Shown one piece after another: positions 21,201 to 34,993 of a stretch of DNA of 64,000 bases. The stretch comes from Lepidurus packardi (taxonomy: Eukaryota; Arthropoda; Branchiopoda; Notostraca; Triopsidae). The first letter of the stretch is position 1; every line of letters starts with the position of its first letter. The stretch covers positions 12,148,790-12,212,789 of the forward strand of contig JAKZAN010000002.1 of the NCBI GenBank assembly GCA_023053545.1, read 5' to 3'. The notes under the pieces are model-generated. The model was not told the DNA's origin. It made no database searches and was given only the letters and a program-made list of their open reading frames with translations. The translations under genes were made by a program, and so were the position numbers.

Positions 21201-23376
21201 GTGGACTCTTCGGAGCTACAACTCTTTTCTTTTTTGCTTTTTTTCTGAGGGGAGCTATTCAATTCCCCTATGGTCATGCACTCAGGCTAATGGGCGTATA
21301 ACGATATGGATGGTTCTAGAAGTTATATGTGAAGCTACAAAAGATCCAGATCTGCAGTAGCTGTCCCGAGGACAACAGCGAGCAACACTACACACGCACC
21401 TGTACTTGCTTCTATTCATTCCAGATCAAATAAAATCCTATCTACCGCCTATAAAAAATAGGTAAATAGTAAGCTCATCGCTTTTCCCCAATTCCAGCAC
21501 CATAAAAAGCCGCCAAACTTTTAAATATAATTTGGCTTTTGGGTCTCAAAATATCTTTTCCCGTAAGCTACACGACGATCCCGTGCTCATGCTAAAAACT
21601 AGGCATAGCGTACTTAACGATGAATTGCTAGTGGAGAGATTGGAGAGATTGTACATCACGGATAGGATTGTCTAGTTAACTGGTTGTAAGACACTGCGAA
21701 CGCCGAACGGACGTCTAAGTAGAAAGGATTACCTGGTGCTGCGCTGCCTTGTGCAAAACGAAGGGAGAAGGTGGAACAAAACAGATGGGAATAGTTAAGT
21801 CCCATGCGCCAAGCCCATTTAGCTAGATCAAGCGAGCAGACAGAGACAAAAAGGGGGAAATGCGACCAAAGTTTGAGTCAAAAACTATAAAAAAGGTCGA
21901 TCGTCATTCGGGGACGGGGAGCAATTGTTCTACCTTTTGGTAATTGAGCATCGTTTTTGTTTTGTTTTGTTTTTTTCCAGAAAACCATCACAGCACTCCA
22001 TGAGTCCATGGACTCCTGAAAGCCAATCTGTGTTCGGTGCAGGTCCAAAGGGAGCAATCCATAAGAATCTTGTCCAACGACCAAGTAATGCTACACCTTC
22101 CAAGTTCTCCCAGAACTCTTAATTTCTCCTAAGCTTCGCGGTACATCCTACATCCACTAACTTACCATAACAAATAAACAAAAAAGAGGTCGATTTCAAG
22201 CCAGGGAAATCAGAAGTCCAATTCAAATTAAATGACGCGTGAATGGATGGAACCACCCCATTATTGTTAGCTGTGCTGCCGGAAAATGAAAACATATCTA
22301 TCCAGATGGCGGATCTACAACTCGACTCTCTTCATCGCCGTGCATCACAAACATCCCAAGTTCCCCCCAAAGTCAGCGAAGAATAGCACAATTCCCTAGA
22401 GAAGGCGTACTTATGCTTCATCTTCAAATCCGGCGACCGTAATACCAGCAGTCGACCACCTTCCCCGCCACTCCCCCCAGCCCCTAATACAGACATACAC
22501 AAAAAACCACAGCGTGCAACCCTATATAACTTAGCAGAAATCATTGAATGGTGGCGATATGAAAAGAGGGGACTCAAATCAAAAGCGGAAGCTTTTTAAT
22601 TCGTTTTTTTTTTTTGGCTGTATCCCTTGGGTGGCCGAAGACAACATTTTGCAGCTTACTTATCATGTTGGCGGGACTTCCAATTCATGAGCGAGAAGCT
22701 TAAAAGACCCATAGAGCTACTAGCAGAGCGCTTGAACCACCCTTCTGATTCCATCCGCTTTTCTCCTGGAGAGCATAACCTCTCTATTAATCTGCTGGTC
22801 CTTGATTGATGGCAAAAGCATGATCCTCTCAGGGACAAGAGATGATTATTGATTACCGGCAAAGACTCTCTATACGGTTGGACCCCTTGCAGAGCCAAGT
22901 TTTCAATGCGTTTTCATAGACATCCGCTTGGTTATTACGTAAAGGTCCCTTCTATCAACCCTTCACAATTTGACAGCCATAATGAAGCCAAATTAAAACC
23001 CGAGAACTTCCCAACGCTCGTTTCGATTTGACTTCTAATTTGATACTCATTACAATGTAACATAACGTAGCTTACTCAATTAGACATCGATTTACGGCTA
23101 ATAACACGTATATTTAACTCGCAAGTTCCATCAACAACATTGATAACCAAGAATCTGGCAATTACAACTAAAATAAAACAAAAAATTTAGAAAATCCCTC
23201 ATATATTCACAGTCAGGAAAGAGATGCGGCTTTGCCCAGGGAAATTATTGACAAGTAAAGCCTTTTTTGGATATGTTCAGAGAGATATTGCGTGTAGAAG
23301 GAAAAGGTGGCTATGAATGCTTAGACAGCAAAGCTTGAAAGATCATTCAAGTGCAAGGGAAGGTAAAGGGATGGGA

Positions 23377-26300
23377 TTACACTATGCCTGATAGGGGTGA
23401 TCTTAAAGTAGAAGTGCTTGTCGAGGCTGAGGCGGTCAGCGATGTTGGGTACATGGATGTCGGGGGGGCGTGGTGATAATACAAGGATGGATAGGCAGGA
23501 GCACCCGAGGACATGTTGAGCGAAGAATTAGCCGCTGAAGTGGCAGCAGCGACGGCCAAGGAATGTAAAGTGGTGGCGGAAGTGGGTTCTGTGTGCGGAT
23601 GAGCAGACATGGGCGGAGCGATGGAGGAGCGAGGGGCGTGAGCATGCCCGGAAGCCTCGTGGTACAAGATCGGCACGCGCACTAATCGTTGCCCGGCAGC
23701 TGCCATATTAGCGGCTTCCAATTCCGCCGCAATTTGACGCTTCCATTTATTGCGTCGGTTTTGGAACCAGATCTTCACCTATAATCAGTTACCAATTCAA
23801 TTCTTTGCTTTTCCACCTTAGTTAATTCCTCTGAAAGAAAAAGAAACGAAAAACGAACCTGCGTCTCTGTTAGGCTAAGTGAAGCAGCTAATCCGGCGCG
23901 CTCGGAACTTGACAGGTACCGTTTCATGTCAAAGGTCGACTCCAATTGGAAAACCTGAAGAAAAGTGATTTTTTGTGTTGAAACGCAGTATTTAACTTTG
24001 TTCTTCGAAAGAGAGTGAGGGAATAGCTGGGGTATGATATATTCGTTGGGAAATTTTGTTAATCTTTTGAGGTTCCCGGGCTTATCTCGAGTAAGTTTCA
24101 TTGTTGCAGGACGAATGAAGATTTAGGACGAGTTTTGAGGTTGGTTTTTGCATTACCTGGCTCCGTGAGAAGACTGTCCGGGTTTTCTTCTTGCGTTTGG
24201 AGGAGTTTCCATGTGAGGAAGCAGGCTGACCAGAGGCTAAAGGATGGGAAATATTTTTGCTTTCGTCGGAATCTGCAGAATCGTCCTTACTGTTTTTGGT
24301 CGAATGCGCCCGTAGAATGCCAGTACTAGGCGACAAAGGACTCTGGCGTCCGGATGTCTCCACATCCGATCCGTCGTCTTCCACGTCGATTTTGTTGTCG
24401 GAATCTGACAAACCTCCGTCTTCTTTGTGATAAAATGCAGAAGAAAGACAAAAGAAAAAAAGAAAAGCGTTAGAGAACTGAAACTTCCAAACGGTACGTC
24501 GTATGGGAAACCCTACGTAATACCTTGACTAATTGATGGGGGGGAAGAAGAACTTGGGCTATTTAGGTTTGAAAAGTCTTCTCTCGTATCTCTTTTTTAT
24601 TATTTCTTCCCTTTTATTTCTGAAGGCGCCTTCACCTAAGGATGTGCAGGACAAGTACTTGGCGGTAATCGCATTAAGTTGAACGTCGGCGAAGAAGCGC
24701 GAGAGGTTAAGTACGTGAAAATGTAAGCGGCTTTTATTGCTCTTCTCTCTTCGCGGACCAGAAAACTTGGCACTTAATTGAATCCTTATTAATACATGTA
24801 TTTTTGCTTCTGGGAACTCAGCTCCTTCGCTAGTATGGAGTTCTCGACCTGTTTATTGTAAGACCTATTAACAAAAACAACTTAATTTCAAGCTTTAGCT
24901 AAATGGCAGAATCTGCTCTCGAAAGGCTTTGATGTAATTAAAAGGTTCCAGCCAAGTGCTTTTCCTAAAGCGTATACATACCCCAGAGTTGCTTTTATGT
25001 ACATAAGCTGGAGTGTCACGTGATATCTCTTTTGACAACTCAGTGAGCTTCGCAAAAGGAAGCCTTTGAAATGACTGACTTGCTGCTTTCCTGTTCCTGG
25101 TCACTAGTCCTTAATTCGACTTAAAGATGCTATTGAAAGGTGTCATGTCATGACGGCTTTTCCCGGAGTCAACAACTTTCCTTAGTAATGCGCCTCAGAT
25201 CGTCCCACTCCCAGAAGGGTTGCTTTTAATAATCTCACTAATCTGTTGAACTCTGTTGGCCCTTTATAGATATTGAGAACTTAGGATGCTGTGTCTATAT
25301 ATCCATTAGGATTATATCATAAAGGATGTAAACAAGTCTGAGAATTTTTTTACGTGATCAGGTAACGGGGCAAAAAGAGGTGGAGGTGGTAATTTGCCAT
25401 TCTTAAGGTTTCCGTTACCTTCAAGTGGGGGAGATTGATATCGTTGCACACATAGCAGAAATCCCGCACACTTGCTAGGATTCTTCACCGCAATATCTGT
25501 TATACCTTTTGGGCGTGTTCCCGCCCTGAAAAAAGGAGTCCTTGTACTACCCCGCATATCAAAAGTGGAAAAGGACAGGAAGGTTATGCTAGCTAACTAG
25601 ATTAGGCATTAACAAGCCGGCTTATTTAGTATAGGAAACGGTGTCCTATATTGACAAAAAATGCCTCCGAAATGGCTCCATGATATCAAAACATATAAGA
25701 AGCCCCATATCAAAAAGTGACAAAGAAAGTTAAGGACCGGATATGTGTTATTGACTTACCTTCATGCGATGAGAGGGGTGATAGACTCGGTGGATCAGCC
25801 AAATTGTCGTCTTTACTGAAAGGGTCGGCTGTGTGCATAAATTTGTCACGATCTCGATCTCGACCCGTCGAGGAATTATGGAGTGCGGTATTGCTTTCGC
25901 GAGCGAGGAGCGTATGGCACGGAACAGGGTGTTGCTGATGACTCTGGTGTTGGTGATGTTGATGTTGCAAACCTATGGCGGCCACAGTCGGGTTGGAGGA
26001 CCACCATTCGGCCGGGGAAGCTCTAGTCATTGGGTTAGTCGCGGGTACATTTGGGTGAGACAGTCCCGGGAAGAGGTGCGGGTGACTATAGTACCACGGG
26101 AATGCTTTAGCTGAGTTATTGTTAGTCGAAGTAACAGAAGTGGGATGAGGTAGGTCAGGTTTGGAACTGCCGTAAGGCAACCTGTTCTGTTGCTGGAATG
26201 CCAAATCCGAATACAAGGACAGAAAATGCGGTCTGAGTGCATGGAGCGCGCTTAGATGCGACATGAGACCCAGTCTGGAATACCAAGAGGCTATTTTAGT

Positions 26301-26795
26301 CTGTGTTTTGACTAATTAATTATGAATTCTATTTTTTTAGCGGTATACGGTGTTGAGTGCTCTGAACCATTTTTTTTACCTTGTCCAAACTGTGTGAGGA
26401 TCTTGAGAATGTATATCCAATCCAGCAGCTGCTGCTGCAGCCGCCGCCGCGGCAGCGGCCGGCAAGAAGATTTCTTCCGAACTTGGAGATTCTGTTGCCG
26501 GCGAGTGAATGTTGGTGACGTTGTTCGGAGAAGCTGTTTTGCTCCGTGCCGGATCTTGAGATTGCTGGTCTTGTTGACCCAACAAACTTGAAATGGAAAA
26601 ACTAGCCACTTTCACTGCTTTACTGAGTCTAAACGAGTCGGACGCTTCACGGTTGCGTTTTTTACTCTGACTCAGCCGAGTTGGCTGATTCGGGGAATCT
26701 AGGGTGCCGTTGGGTGAAGAGCAATTAGAATGGCGATCCGAAACTGGCGAAGGCAACTCAACACGGGGCACTTCATTCAACGTGATTTCTTCCAT
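23377..26795 (-). CDS. Hmx: Hmx (Nk5 / H6-like) homeobox transcription factor (5 exons)
   Basis: Exons 26795-26380, 26274-25760, 24422-24157, 23954-23859 and 23778-23377 join in frame to 564 residues. An eh1 repressor motif (FSISSLL, residues 66-72) and an alanine run (about 13 residues) occupy exon 1. Exon 2 is His/Gln/Ser-rich ([13 protein letters not shown]). Exon 3 contains an acidic stretch ([14 protein letters not shown]). The homeodomain (residues 387-446) is nearly identical to vertebrate HMX, with [18 protein letters not shown] and [12 protein letters not shown]. The family-specific tail ([20 protein letters not shown], then ILYHE) follows. Hmx proteins specify neurons and sensory cells. 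The homeodomain is cut by two introns, after SRSQ and after TETQ. The first upstream in-frame codon is TTG, so ATG 26795 is chosen. It is transcribed divergently from slouch, 11.7 kb away. Confidence 0.96.
24423..25759 (-). other. Hmx: Large intron 2 of Hmx
   Basis: This 1.3-kb intron has donor GAAG|GTAAGT at 25759 and acceptor CACAAAG at 24423. It is far longer than the 60-100 bp introns of the housekeeping genes here and may hold regulatory DNA. No nested gene was seen. Confidence 0.7.
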
Positions 26796-29700
26796 GCTTT
26801 TTATTGGTTGCAAGGTTTTGTGAAGTATTCAATGTATTGAAACCCAAATATAGGGAATTCTTTTTGCTTTAAAGGTTTAACTAGTTGCAGTCGCAATTTA
26901 ACTTAGGCAATCACTTGGGGAATACTAAGGAAGCCTTCGGTATTGCACTCGACAGACGCACCGCACCGTTTGACCAGGACTGAAATGTGCTGAGGGTGCA
27001 GGTATGAATGATTGAAAAGGGTCGGACAGGGAGTTTTGGTTGCTGCTTACAGATAGCAAGGGAACAATGCCAACGTCAAGTGGGATGCGCTAAACGCGCG
27101 AGGTTCACGTCCGGAAGGAAATAAACCGACAAGGGAGTCACGGAGGAGGCGGAGTCTTGGGTTATATTGGGGCTCCCGCGGAGTTTCTGTTTGGAGTTGA
27201 GCGCGGAGCCACTATTAACCACCGACGTGTGCTTTGGCCCTGCGCTCTTCTATGCATCGATCCCCGTGATCTTGCCCCGTTTCCTATTTCCCAAAAGGAA
27301 GTGCGGCTGCTTTTTTTTTACTTGCTAGAGTCGTTCTCTGCCAATTGGTTTTTGCTTTGGGAGCTCGCTTCAAGAGAATCTCGTTAAAACCTTTTTCCCA
27401 GAGCAAGCCTGGGTTGGCTTTCGCCGCCCATTGTCCAGCCAGGTCTACGGGTACAGCAATTACTTTCTACAGCATCTTCAACAACGTGCGTTTTCATGTT
27501 GATCATGTTCGTTGATCATTGTTTGAATGAGCTCGATCTTCAATACCGTACAAAACCTACCGAATTCAGTACGTACAGTTGAACTCGTTAAACTTGTTGG
27601 AAACTCTTAAGAATTATTTTACAAAATTATGTTACAAAAATTATCACAAATAATTTTTTTTCAAAATGTTATGTAAAAAATACATTGAATTACAAATTAA
27701 AATTTAGCAATTATTTTTTATTTTTCTAAAAAGAAAATCATCATTAAGTTATCGGTGTCATACAAATTCCTCCGAAGTCATCCTCGGATGAATTGCGAAT
27801 TCAAAAGATTCATTTGTAATTCATTCAGAAACTAAAAGGCATGTTATGATGCAATCGGCTTAGAAAACTTCTGCTAGATGTAATGTCTGAATATGCAATT
27901 CACAGTGAAGCCTTTAGGAAACATTAAGATTAATGATGACCTAGATTCATGATTCATGATGACATGATTTAAGATTAAGATTCTGCGAACCTTGTGACAT
28001 CTCTAAGAGCAGGAATTATTATGTAACAGTTAGTGTCCAGATTGGTCTATTACGTTTGCATTGCAATATCTCACAGACAGATTAAGTTTTGCATCCATGG
28101 ATCAGTTCCAAACTATGGGAAGCTTACGACTCAAGTTAAAACTGGCTTTTTACAACCTAGTCATCTACCCTTATTAAGTTGCTAAACTAAGTCTAGTACT
28201 TCAATGCGACATTGTACGAAGTTTATGGTACCGGTTACTTTGTGCACCAACAAACGATAGTAATAGGATTCGGCCTAAACTGGTATACAATAGAGAAAAA
28301 ACAATTGTAGAATTGAAGTAACATTATACACTTATAGTATTAGTGCAGAATTCCGACGCCATTTTACCCATAGAAACTTGTAAAGTTAGAAACAGATGTT
28401 GTGAAATGCGATTTAATTAGGAAATTGTATTATAAAATAATATACATTTATTAAAGAGTTTATGGATTCTTTCTACAATGTATTCTTGACATGAATGTAT
28501 TCTTCACCGTTTAGTTAAGGGACGAGATCTCCCGTGCAGGGCTATATACCTACATTGTATAGGGAGCTTTTGTGGTGAATTACGCGCGAACGGAACTTTT
28601 TTTCCTGCAGAAGATCTCCCTACCCTAGGAATAAGTTGTTTCTGCACATTGTCCGGACTAGATAAGTCGATAATGACCGGAGCTTCTGTATCTGTATGTA
28701 TTTGACGGTATGGTGCCATGGACCGCTGCGCTGCGCCTATAGAAGTCTTGTGTCCCCCCTTGTGTAGTTGGAAATCCGCTTTGCTTTCTCAAAACTGCAA
28801 ATCATTTCACCTGAGTAGTAAAGTGAGCTGTTAATGAAGTGGATGTATAGGATGCCATTGTCACACTAAGCTTTCGCTTACCTACTCCCTGCAGTTTTAA
28901 GCAAACAACTTTGGCTACTTACCTAGAGAGAAAGACACTTATTGGTCCAAAACGCATTTGTTCCTTTTTTTTTATTTTTCGAGGCTAGTTTGCATTGATG
29001 TAAAAGGTAGTCAAAGAAGGAAAAGGAAGGAATCGTTAACCTAAGCACTCATCATCAAGTGTTCTATGGATGGCACAGATTGAAAAGCTCAGCCAAAGTT
29101 GCTTGCGGGTTGGTATACAGGAGCAAAAGCCATTCCAATTTGCGATATGGAAAAGCTGTAAGACTCACCGTCTGTTCTCTTTTCTCCCCACCCTCTTCCC
29201 CCATCTCCCAAAACACAGCAATGCTTTGGTGAAAGATGCTCCTTGCTCCCGTAAGAATTTGCTTGGATGAAGTCTTTCAAAAGCTTCGAGTATAGAGAAG
29301 AATTGGGCGCTTGCGTTTAATTTGGGGCGAGATTCAGATGTGCAAGGTTTTTTTTTTTTTTTAAATCCGACCTCCTTGAAAGGGAAAAAAAGAGAGGAAA
29401 TCTTGCTAAAGTCGCTCTATCTTGCTCGCTTTATCTGTCTACTTTGTGGAAAAACTCGTACGCGGGCCACCAATCTTTGGATCTTTTCTTTTAAATTGCG
29501 CCCAAAAAGGCTTTTTCGTTTTATATATTTTTTCTTTTAGTTTTTTTTTTCTTTTAGAGGGATAAAATCCTCAGTCAGGGAGAGCAAGTCATTTGCAGCG
29601 TCTTTTGTTGTAGTTTTCGTGGCTCATCATCTCAGAAAGGAGCGCACGTTTGAACTTTTAAGATGCTGAGCATATAGGAAAGGCAAATGAGAAAAGCTTC

Positions 29701-32225
29701 TCAAAACGAGCAGAAATCATCTTCCGCTTGACACCCTTTTGTAATCTCCCGTGCTCGTAACTTGCCATACGGGAAAGTAAGGTACGATTTTTTGACTTTT
29801 TTCTTTTTGGGACCTTTTATTCGCTTTTCAAAGTGTAGTCGCAAAGTATACGAATTTGTTAGCGGTTCCTGAGGTTTCTATTGAGCACGCGCAGAATCTA
29901 AAAGTTGAGGGAGGGGGATTCGAGACTTTCCTATTCAAGTTCATCTACTTGATTCAAATTAACTAGAACTGCTTCTGTTGTCGTTATGGATTATAAATAT
30001 AGGAGCAGGTCACAAGCCGGGGTTATTATTGGGAAATAATAGCGTAGCGCATGAGCTGGGAGCCACAGACCGCAAGCTTTTGTATATTCATCCCACGCAT
30101 AATGGCCTAGTAGCTCCGCTTTTTTCCGCACCGCTTGATTAAACGTATATATACGGCTCACGGTAGCGAAAAGGAAACTGATCTGCCGCTACATTACAAA
30201 AGTATAAACCCCCAACAGCTTTGCTTTTATCATCCGATTTAGGGAGTGAAGTTCAGGTGAGAGGACAACAATAGCTCCCAAGTTCATTTCATAGGACCCC
30301 AAAGTTCGGACCCAATTTCGTCTACAGTCGCAAGCCACAAAGTAACATGAGAAGCCAGGTGCTCAGTATTCATCGCATCCACATAAAAATCCAATTGGCT
30401 TGGAAATTGTTGAAAAATCTACGTTCTAAGAGAGACTAGACCTATTTTCTAGTTTTGTTTTAAGATTGTATGCGATATGTATGCACTACTACAATATGTA
30501 TGCATTATTATACAATATGTATTACTTAAAATAGGTAGGCATTATTTTATTCGGATGCATTTTGTTGCACCCATTATACGCCAGTGTTTCAAAAACAGGA
30601 CAGAAACAGCAAAAGGGGGTGCATTACATTTAAAAAAGAGTAGTTTAGAGGTCGTAAATGGTAATACACTCTGGTTATACCGAAATGTGAAATTTGACCA
30701 CCCCAAATTGCTTCCGAAACTTCTCATTACCTCTCCCGTCTCCCCGCGGGAGTGGTTACTCGATCCGCTGTTCAACCACTGCGAAAACCTTCCACTAAAA
30801 GAAACCTATGTGGTGTACCTTATCGTCTTCTCATTACGAAGTTTGTGTCTCTATCTCTTGTCTCTTTACGGGTATATTGAGCCTGTCGTAGTGCGATCAT
30901 AATATGTCTTACAGCAACTGTTTGGCGCACTAACAAGCATGCCATTGGCGTATCAGCTTCGCTTGCTCGTCATCGTGCAATATTCAGAGCTCAATCCACC
31001 TATTACGCTCGCTTGCCCTCCCGGGAACAAATTACCCTTTCCTCTTTGTTTCGCTGTCAAAAGGAAAAGGGAAAAAAAGAGTTGGAAATCTTTGTCAAGT
31101 CGTAGCAATCCTGGTGATAACCCGGGCAACAGAGTATAGGGCAGCTTGTCTTTCGTTTAGCTTAATGGTTTGCCATTAGTCCTGAAAGCCACGTAATTCG
31201 ACGCACGAAGGAGCCCCTGCTGGTTGACGTCATCCAGGTAAAAACTGTTCCATGCGGGGAAGCCCTTTTATAGACGTTTCGCTTTACGTTACATCTCCAA
31301 GTGCAGCAGGAGAACAAGAACTTTGGGACAATAAAGCCAGTGGTCAGGCAAATTGCATAAGGGATGCGCTTATATGCCCATCCTTAAAAACTAATTACCT
31401 ATTAGTTAAGGTAAAAGGGAACTTAACGGGGGGTGGGGAGCTGTGCGGCGACCTAGAAGTGGAAAACCATACGGTATCAATAAAGTTCTTAATTCCAAGG
31501 TAGACTAGTCGCAACTGCCGAACCACTAATACGTATCAGTTACCAGAAAATCCTTTGTATTGCTGAACGGCGGGCGTGTGCCGGAGTAGCGCGCTCCATA
31601 TGCAGGGGTTAACCAATACCCTTGGATTGTGCGCTCGACACGTGGCGGTTTTGTTATGCTAGCTGCAGCAGCCATCCATCACAGCTCGTTAGACATTTGA
31701 AAGTCCCATGTATAACTGTGTTTTATCCCAGCCTTTAAGTGAACCAAATTTCCAACGCTACAATTAAGCCATTTCATTATCTTATTTTATTAGCTAGATA
31801 TTAAAATACACTAACTATTATACACTTAATGTCCATAATTAAAAAATATAATAATTTATCCTTGTATTACTTCGTATTAACTGGGTATCTTGGGATGATT
31901 TTAAGCTCATTTCCAGCAAACTGTTGGGATATCTATATAATGTATACAGGAGCCGTATAGTACCTTGCATCCGTATGGGTACGTGTTTGTCGAACGCGTT
32001 TATCCTTACATAGAAATCTTTGGGTTTAAGGTAAGTTGCTCGAGTTTTTTAGTATGGGATTTGTGATTCAGGTTCTACATAAAACAAGGTATTTTAAAGT
32101 GAGCAGGGAAATAAAAGTTTGGCTTCTTCCGTAACAGGTGAAGGAGATTAAGTGATGGGGTAGAGAAATATAACTATGGATGGGAAGAGAATGTTCAGGA
32201 GTAGTAGGTTACTTAATGGCTTAAC

Positions 32226-32254
32226 CTTAACTAAGTGCCCTTTACTTAGTTAAG
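32226..32254. repeat. Perfect 11-bp inverted repeat with 7-bp loop
   Basis: CTTAACTAAGT (32226-32236) and ACTTAGTTAAG (32244-32254) are exact reverse complements separated by GCCCTTT. The left arm runs into CTAAGTG, which resembles the NK-class core T(N)AAGTG. The site could be a paired NK-protein target or a small hairpin. Confidence 0.85.
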
Positions 32255-34993
32255 CTTCATAGTCTAGTATTCACGACGTCAGAAAACTAGTCGAAATAAG
32301 TAATGAAACCGCAACCCTTAAGTATTCGTGTTTTCCAAGAAAGATGAAGGCTTGATTCTAATGTGGGGATGCTTTCTAGATTTCTTTGCAATTAAACAAG
32401 ATATACATTGGTAATAATGGACATTAGCGTATGCCGAATATAAAGAAACTGCACTTAATAGCTGTTATAAAACAGACTGCCAGCCGCGAAACAAACGATT
32501 TACCAGAAACGCTGCCGAGCTTTCAAAACTAACCGCGAGATGGTTCTCGAGCCGCATGCTAGCAATATTATGCTTGCTGCCCCGCTCATTTTACAATCTC
32601 TGAGCTCGCTCCCTATGCATGCTGCCCTCGCTCCATGTCTAGCGATATGTGAACCTAATGACTTAATTAGCTGGTACCCCATGGTGGGGTTCATTTTACT
32701 AGTAAAGCGTCTAACAGCTGGTTTGAATCTGTTCCGTTTAAAACATGGAATGAAATTTCCAAATATAACTTCATGGTTGTTTATATCTTGGCTCTTTCCC
32801 GCTTTTTAAATTGCAAGCGCCATCTCCGTTAAATACCGTTGACTTTTTTAAGAAAGTATTTTTTTAACTTCAACTTTTATATCCGTCGTTGTTTTTATTA
32901 AATTTCGATTAGAATAATTCAATTAGCCATCTCAGTCATTTCAATGATATTGACAGTAAAAAGTTGCATGTTATAACGAACCTTGTTGTAGTGCCGATCT
33001 TGATACTGTTCATGTTCGCCTAACGGAACAGAGATGCGCTCCACGAAGGACCCGCAATCTTGAAATAACTTGAAGGAACCTAAATTTAAAGCTTCTGACC
33101 GTCAACCTTCTAACTTGGCTTTTTACTATGGTGAATTGGTGTGAGTCGCAGCCAATTGCCCAGTTCCATATTTCACCACTTATCAGGCTCGTTATCAAGG
33201 CAGAGTCATTGGGAAGCCAAAAGAGTCATTAGCATAGTTTCACAGGAGGTGCAGCGCGACAAATAGACTCGTTAAAGGAGAGACAACCATGCATCGCCAA
33301 AAACTCTCAGCCATTCCCATATTACAGCAACTTTTTTTCTTTCTTTCAAGCCGACAGGCATAGCTATACAACGAAGAAAAAATTCGAGACAGAAACTTAA
33401 AAGTGCACCTGTGCTCAGCATCATTACCAGCACCGCACGGCCATTAAGAACTCGAGCCAAGAAACAGAAAAAAAAAGTCAAAATGAAAAGGGCGCCCAGG
33501 GAAAAATTAATGAATTTGAAAAGAAAGTCGTAATATTCGTCCAAGATGTCTCATTTTTTTCCCTTTTCAAAAACCCTCCTTGAGCTGCCTGCTTGGCATG
33601 TAATGGAGCCCTGCCTGCTCCCATTCTTATCAAGGCATTTCACACTAATTAGTTAACCGGGACCATAATGAGCATCACATGACATATATTAACCGAGAAC
33701 TTGGCTTTTTGCTCCCTCCTTTTGCCCCACTATAGCATGCAACCGCGATGCAGTAGTATACATGACAAGTTCCCTTTATTCTCACCATCTGGTTTGCACA
33801 ATCCACGTCCATCATTGTATAAAAGACCCACCAGTGCAACAGCACATGTCAAGTTTCTGCAAGAAACACTTTAGAATGCATTAAACGCCTCTCTTATGAC
33901 TACACCCTTGCCGAATTTCTTCTCCACCATGCTGCATGGTGTCGCAATACACGACAGCTTGACCTTAACGATGAGTATTGCCTGTGTAATGATTTTTGGG
34001 TGTTGAGTTTTTATTTGACTGCTGGTGAATCATGTATATACCCTCTAAGAGGTTTTTAGTATTCATAGAAAATGGTATCATGACTCGGGAGTATCATTGC
34101 GTTGCTGCAGCCTCATCAGGATCCATTGGCCACGCTGGGGGACTAAATACAAATAAAAAAGGAATGAGCCCTTCTGACATTGCGTGATTTCTGTAGGCTT
34201 TGGCAATAGTTGCATTGTGGCCAGAGGGATTCCATAAAAGAGCCTCATTAGCATGACTTGGGAAACGAGGCTATACACTCTCCCATCGCGTTAGGGGTGT
34301 CATGTATCGCTGTATAAAATCAAGGGGATCGGGTATATATATTTGCTGGCGCTATAATATTCGCTGGGTTTTTGATGGGGTGGTGAATGCTGCCCCTGGC
34401 ACAGATAGTTTGCGTCTAACAATGTAATAGTATTGTATTTGTGTAGGGCTGAGCGCGATAGGGGGTCAAGTTTGGGTTCTGCAGAGGAAACGGGGTAGAG
34501 GGGTACGAGGGAAGGGACGTGGGGTGAAACACTGAAACAAGTTTGGGGTATAGAACTGGGCTATGCACATTGGAAGGGATGGGTAAGATTTGGTGCAAGA
34601 GCGTGAGGGTGTCTCCCCGGAGCCTCGTGAAAACTTAGGAGTCGTTCCTCTTTTGTCATTGCGCTCCATAATGGGACCCTGTTAACACAAGAACTTGTCC
34701 CCGGAGAGCCATCACGGACAAGCGACACTCCTTTTGGAAGTCATCTTATATGTCGCTCTTCTATATTTTTTTGTCCTGTTTTGATAGCACCGTCCATCAA
34801 ATCTTATTGTACACTACAACAAAAACTACCCATGTCGTTAAAGCTTTTCTTTGGTGACCCTGAGGAAATGCCAAGCGCAGTTAAATCCGTAATAAGACAA
34901 CAGCTGAGACAGTTCAACTCTTATTTCATCATCCCGATTCATCGCAACTCTTGAACTGCGTTCAACCGTCGCTGTGCTGGGAGTTGGGACGTA

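Larger units (their letters stand above)
15211..23376. other. 8.2-kb gene desert between Hhex and Hmx
   Basis: No multi-exon coding model, domain or conserved protein could be supported. ORFs here are under 130 codons and low complexity. The proximal 200 bp should contain the Hhex promoter. Visible structure includes a 29-bp tandem duplication (17636-17693), a repeated GATAGTTAGGAAT (near 17747 and 17790), a (TA)n TATA-like run followed by an initiator-like TCAGTG (18179-18218), and poly(T)/poly(A) tracts near 20558 and 21174. Developmental enhancers are expected in such a spacer but cannot be delimited by eye. Confidence 0.5.
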
